Shown in pieces: positions 5,984 through 6,146 of a stretch of DNA of 6,146 nucleotides. The DNA comes from Acidobacteriaceae bacterium (GTDB lineage: Bacteria; Acidobacteriota; Terriglobia; Terriglobales; Acidobacteriaceae): contig PMGP01000075.1 of assembly GCA_003156235.1 (NCBI GenBank), positions 10,387 through 16,532 of the forward strand, given 5' to 3'. Every line of letters begins with the position of its first letter. Position 1 is the stretch's first letter. The translations under genes were made by a program, and so were the position numbers. The notes under the pieces are model-generated. The model saw only the letters and a list, made by a program, of their open reading frames with translations, was not told the DNA's origin and ran no database searches.

Positions 5984-6018
5984 ATCATACAACACCATAC
6001 ATCACAAGCCTTGTATGG
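5984..6018 (-). promoter_or_regulatory. Repeat cluster and weak -10 upstream of the nuclease gene
   Basis: CATACAACAC (5986-5995) is followed directly by CATACATCAC (5996-6005), a tandem repeat of 10 bp with one mismatch. CCATACA (5995-6001) is the exact reverse complement of TGTATGG (6012-6018), and CATACAA (5986-5992) of TTGTATG (6011-6017). On the minus strand, 5989-5984 reads TATGAT, a fair -10 for the nuclease gene, but no good -35 stands at 16-18 bp. Copies spaced by one helical turn suggest a regulator site. The promoter call is tentative. Confidence 0.35.
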
Positions 6019-6146
6019 CGTTCATTTCATCGCCGACGGTCAACAGCCGAACGCGGAATGTCGCGCCATTATTACCGGATCGCGTAAAAATTACTGAGCA
6101 CAAAAGGACAGACATCAGTTGGCGGTTCATGCTAGACGATTGTTGT
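6002..6146 (-). CDS. Doubtful small or partial reading frame at the right edge
   Basis: On the minus strand, a frame from an ATG at 6130 runs to TGA at 6002-6004 and gives 42 residues. The frame is also open upstream to the window edge, so it could be the end of a longer gene. A hydrophobic run (MSVLLCSVIF) near the start recalls a signal peptide, and the end reads VRLLTVGDEMNAIQGL. There is no ribosome-binding site before the ATG. It lies upstream of the nuclease gene on the same strand. An open frame of this length is compatible with chance, so the call is weak. Apart from this frame and the CATACA repeats, I see nothing in 5950-6146. Confidence 0.2.
   Translation of the reverse strand, partial: QQSSSMNRQLMSVLLCSVIFTRSGNNGATFRVRLLTVGDEMNAIQGL

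Noticed and set aside
1305..6040. GCCGACGGT near 1305 and near 6032 as flanking repeats of an inserted element
   Set aside because: The match is only nine bases, it does not extend, and it does not sit at the cassette edges. Chance is the simpler reading.

Overview
The window looks like part of a plasmid or other self-maintained mobile element from a Gram-negative bacterium. An alphaproteobacterium is my best guess, because the ParA is of the small VirC1-like type and its partner resembles a VirC2-like ribbon-helix-helix protein. No taxonomic marker gene is present, so the host assignment is an inference.

Layout: (1) Positions 1-54 may hold the last codons of a gene running in from the left. 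(2) Positions 65-234 form a gene-free, AT-rich control region with a perfect 21-bp inverted repeat, a 33-bp near-perfect dyad, a GC-rich hairpin and many TGTAG words. It is a good candidate for a partition site and operator. (3) Positions 271-1286 hold a two-gene partition operon: a ParA ATPase without its own DNA-binding domain, and a small ribbon-helix-helix partner overlapping it by 4 bp. (4) Positions 1384-4729 hold a two-gene cassette encoding a SIR2-like NADase and a HerA-type ATPase, overlapping by 8 bp. This matches the known Sir2-HerA (Nezha) anti-phage system. (5) Positions 4790-5155 hold a small helical protein of unknown function. (6) On the minus strand, 5152-5949 encodes a membrane-anchored single-HKD phospholipase D/Nuc-type nuclease whose stop codon overlaps that of the small gene. 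(7) Positions 5950-6146 are mostly non-coding, with short repeats and a doubtful small frame.

In the inferred working model, the ParA pair and upstream repeats keep the element in the population. The SIR2-HerA pair protects the host or the element: HerA assembles as a ring ATPase and SIR2 depletes NAD+ on infection. The cassette has its own strong ribosome-binding site, and sampled lines are visibly lower in G+C (about 40-42%) than sampled lines of the par genes (65-67%). That fits separate acquisition. The PLD nuclease would sit in the periplasm and is a typical plasmid accessory; nothing in the sequence ties it to the defence pair.

The main system is a recognisable known family rather than a new one. 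The least explained features are the nested palindromes before parA, and a 16-bp DNA repeat that places a P-loop-like GAGKS at the same residue positions in ParA and in its small partner.
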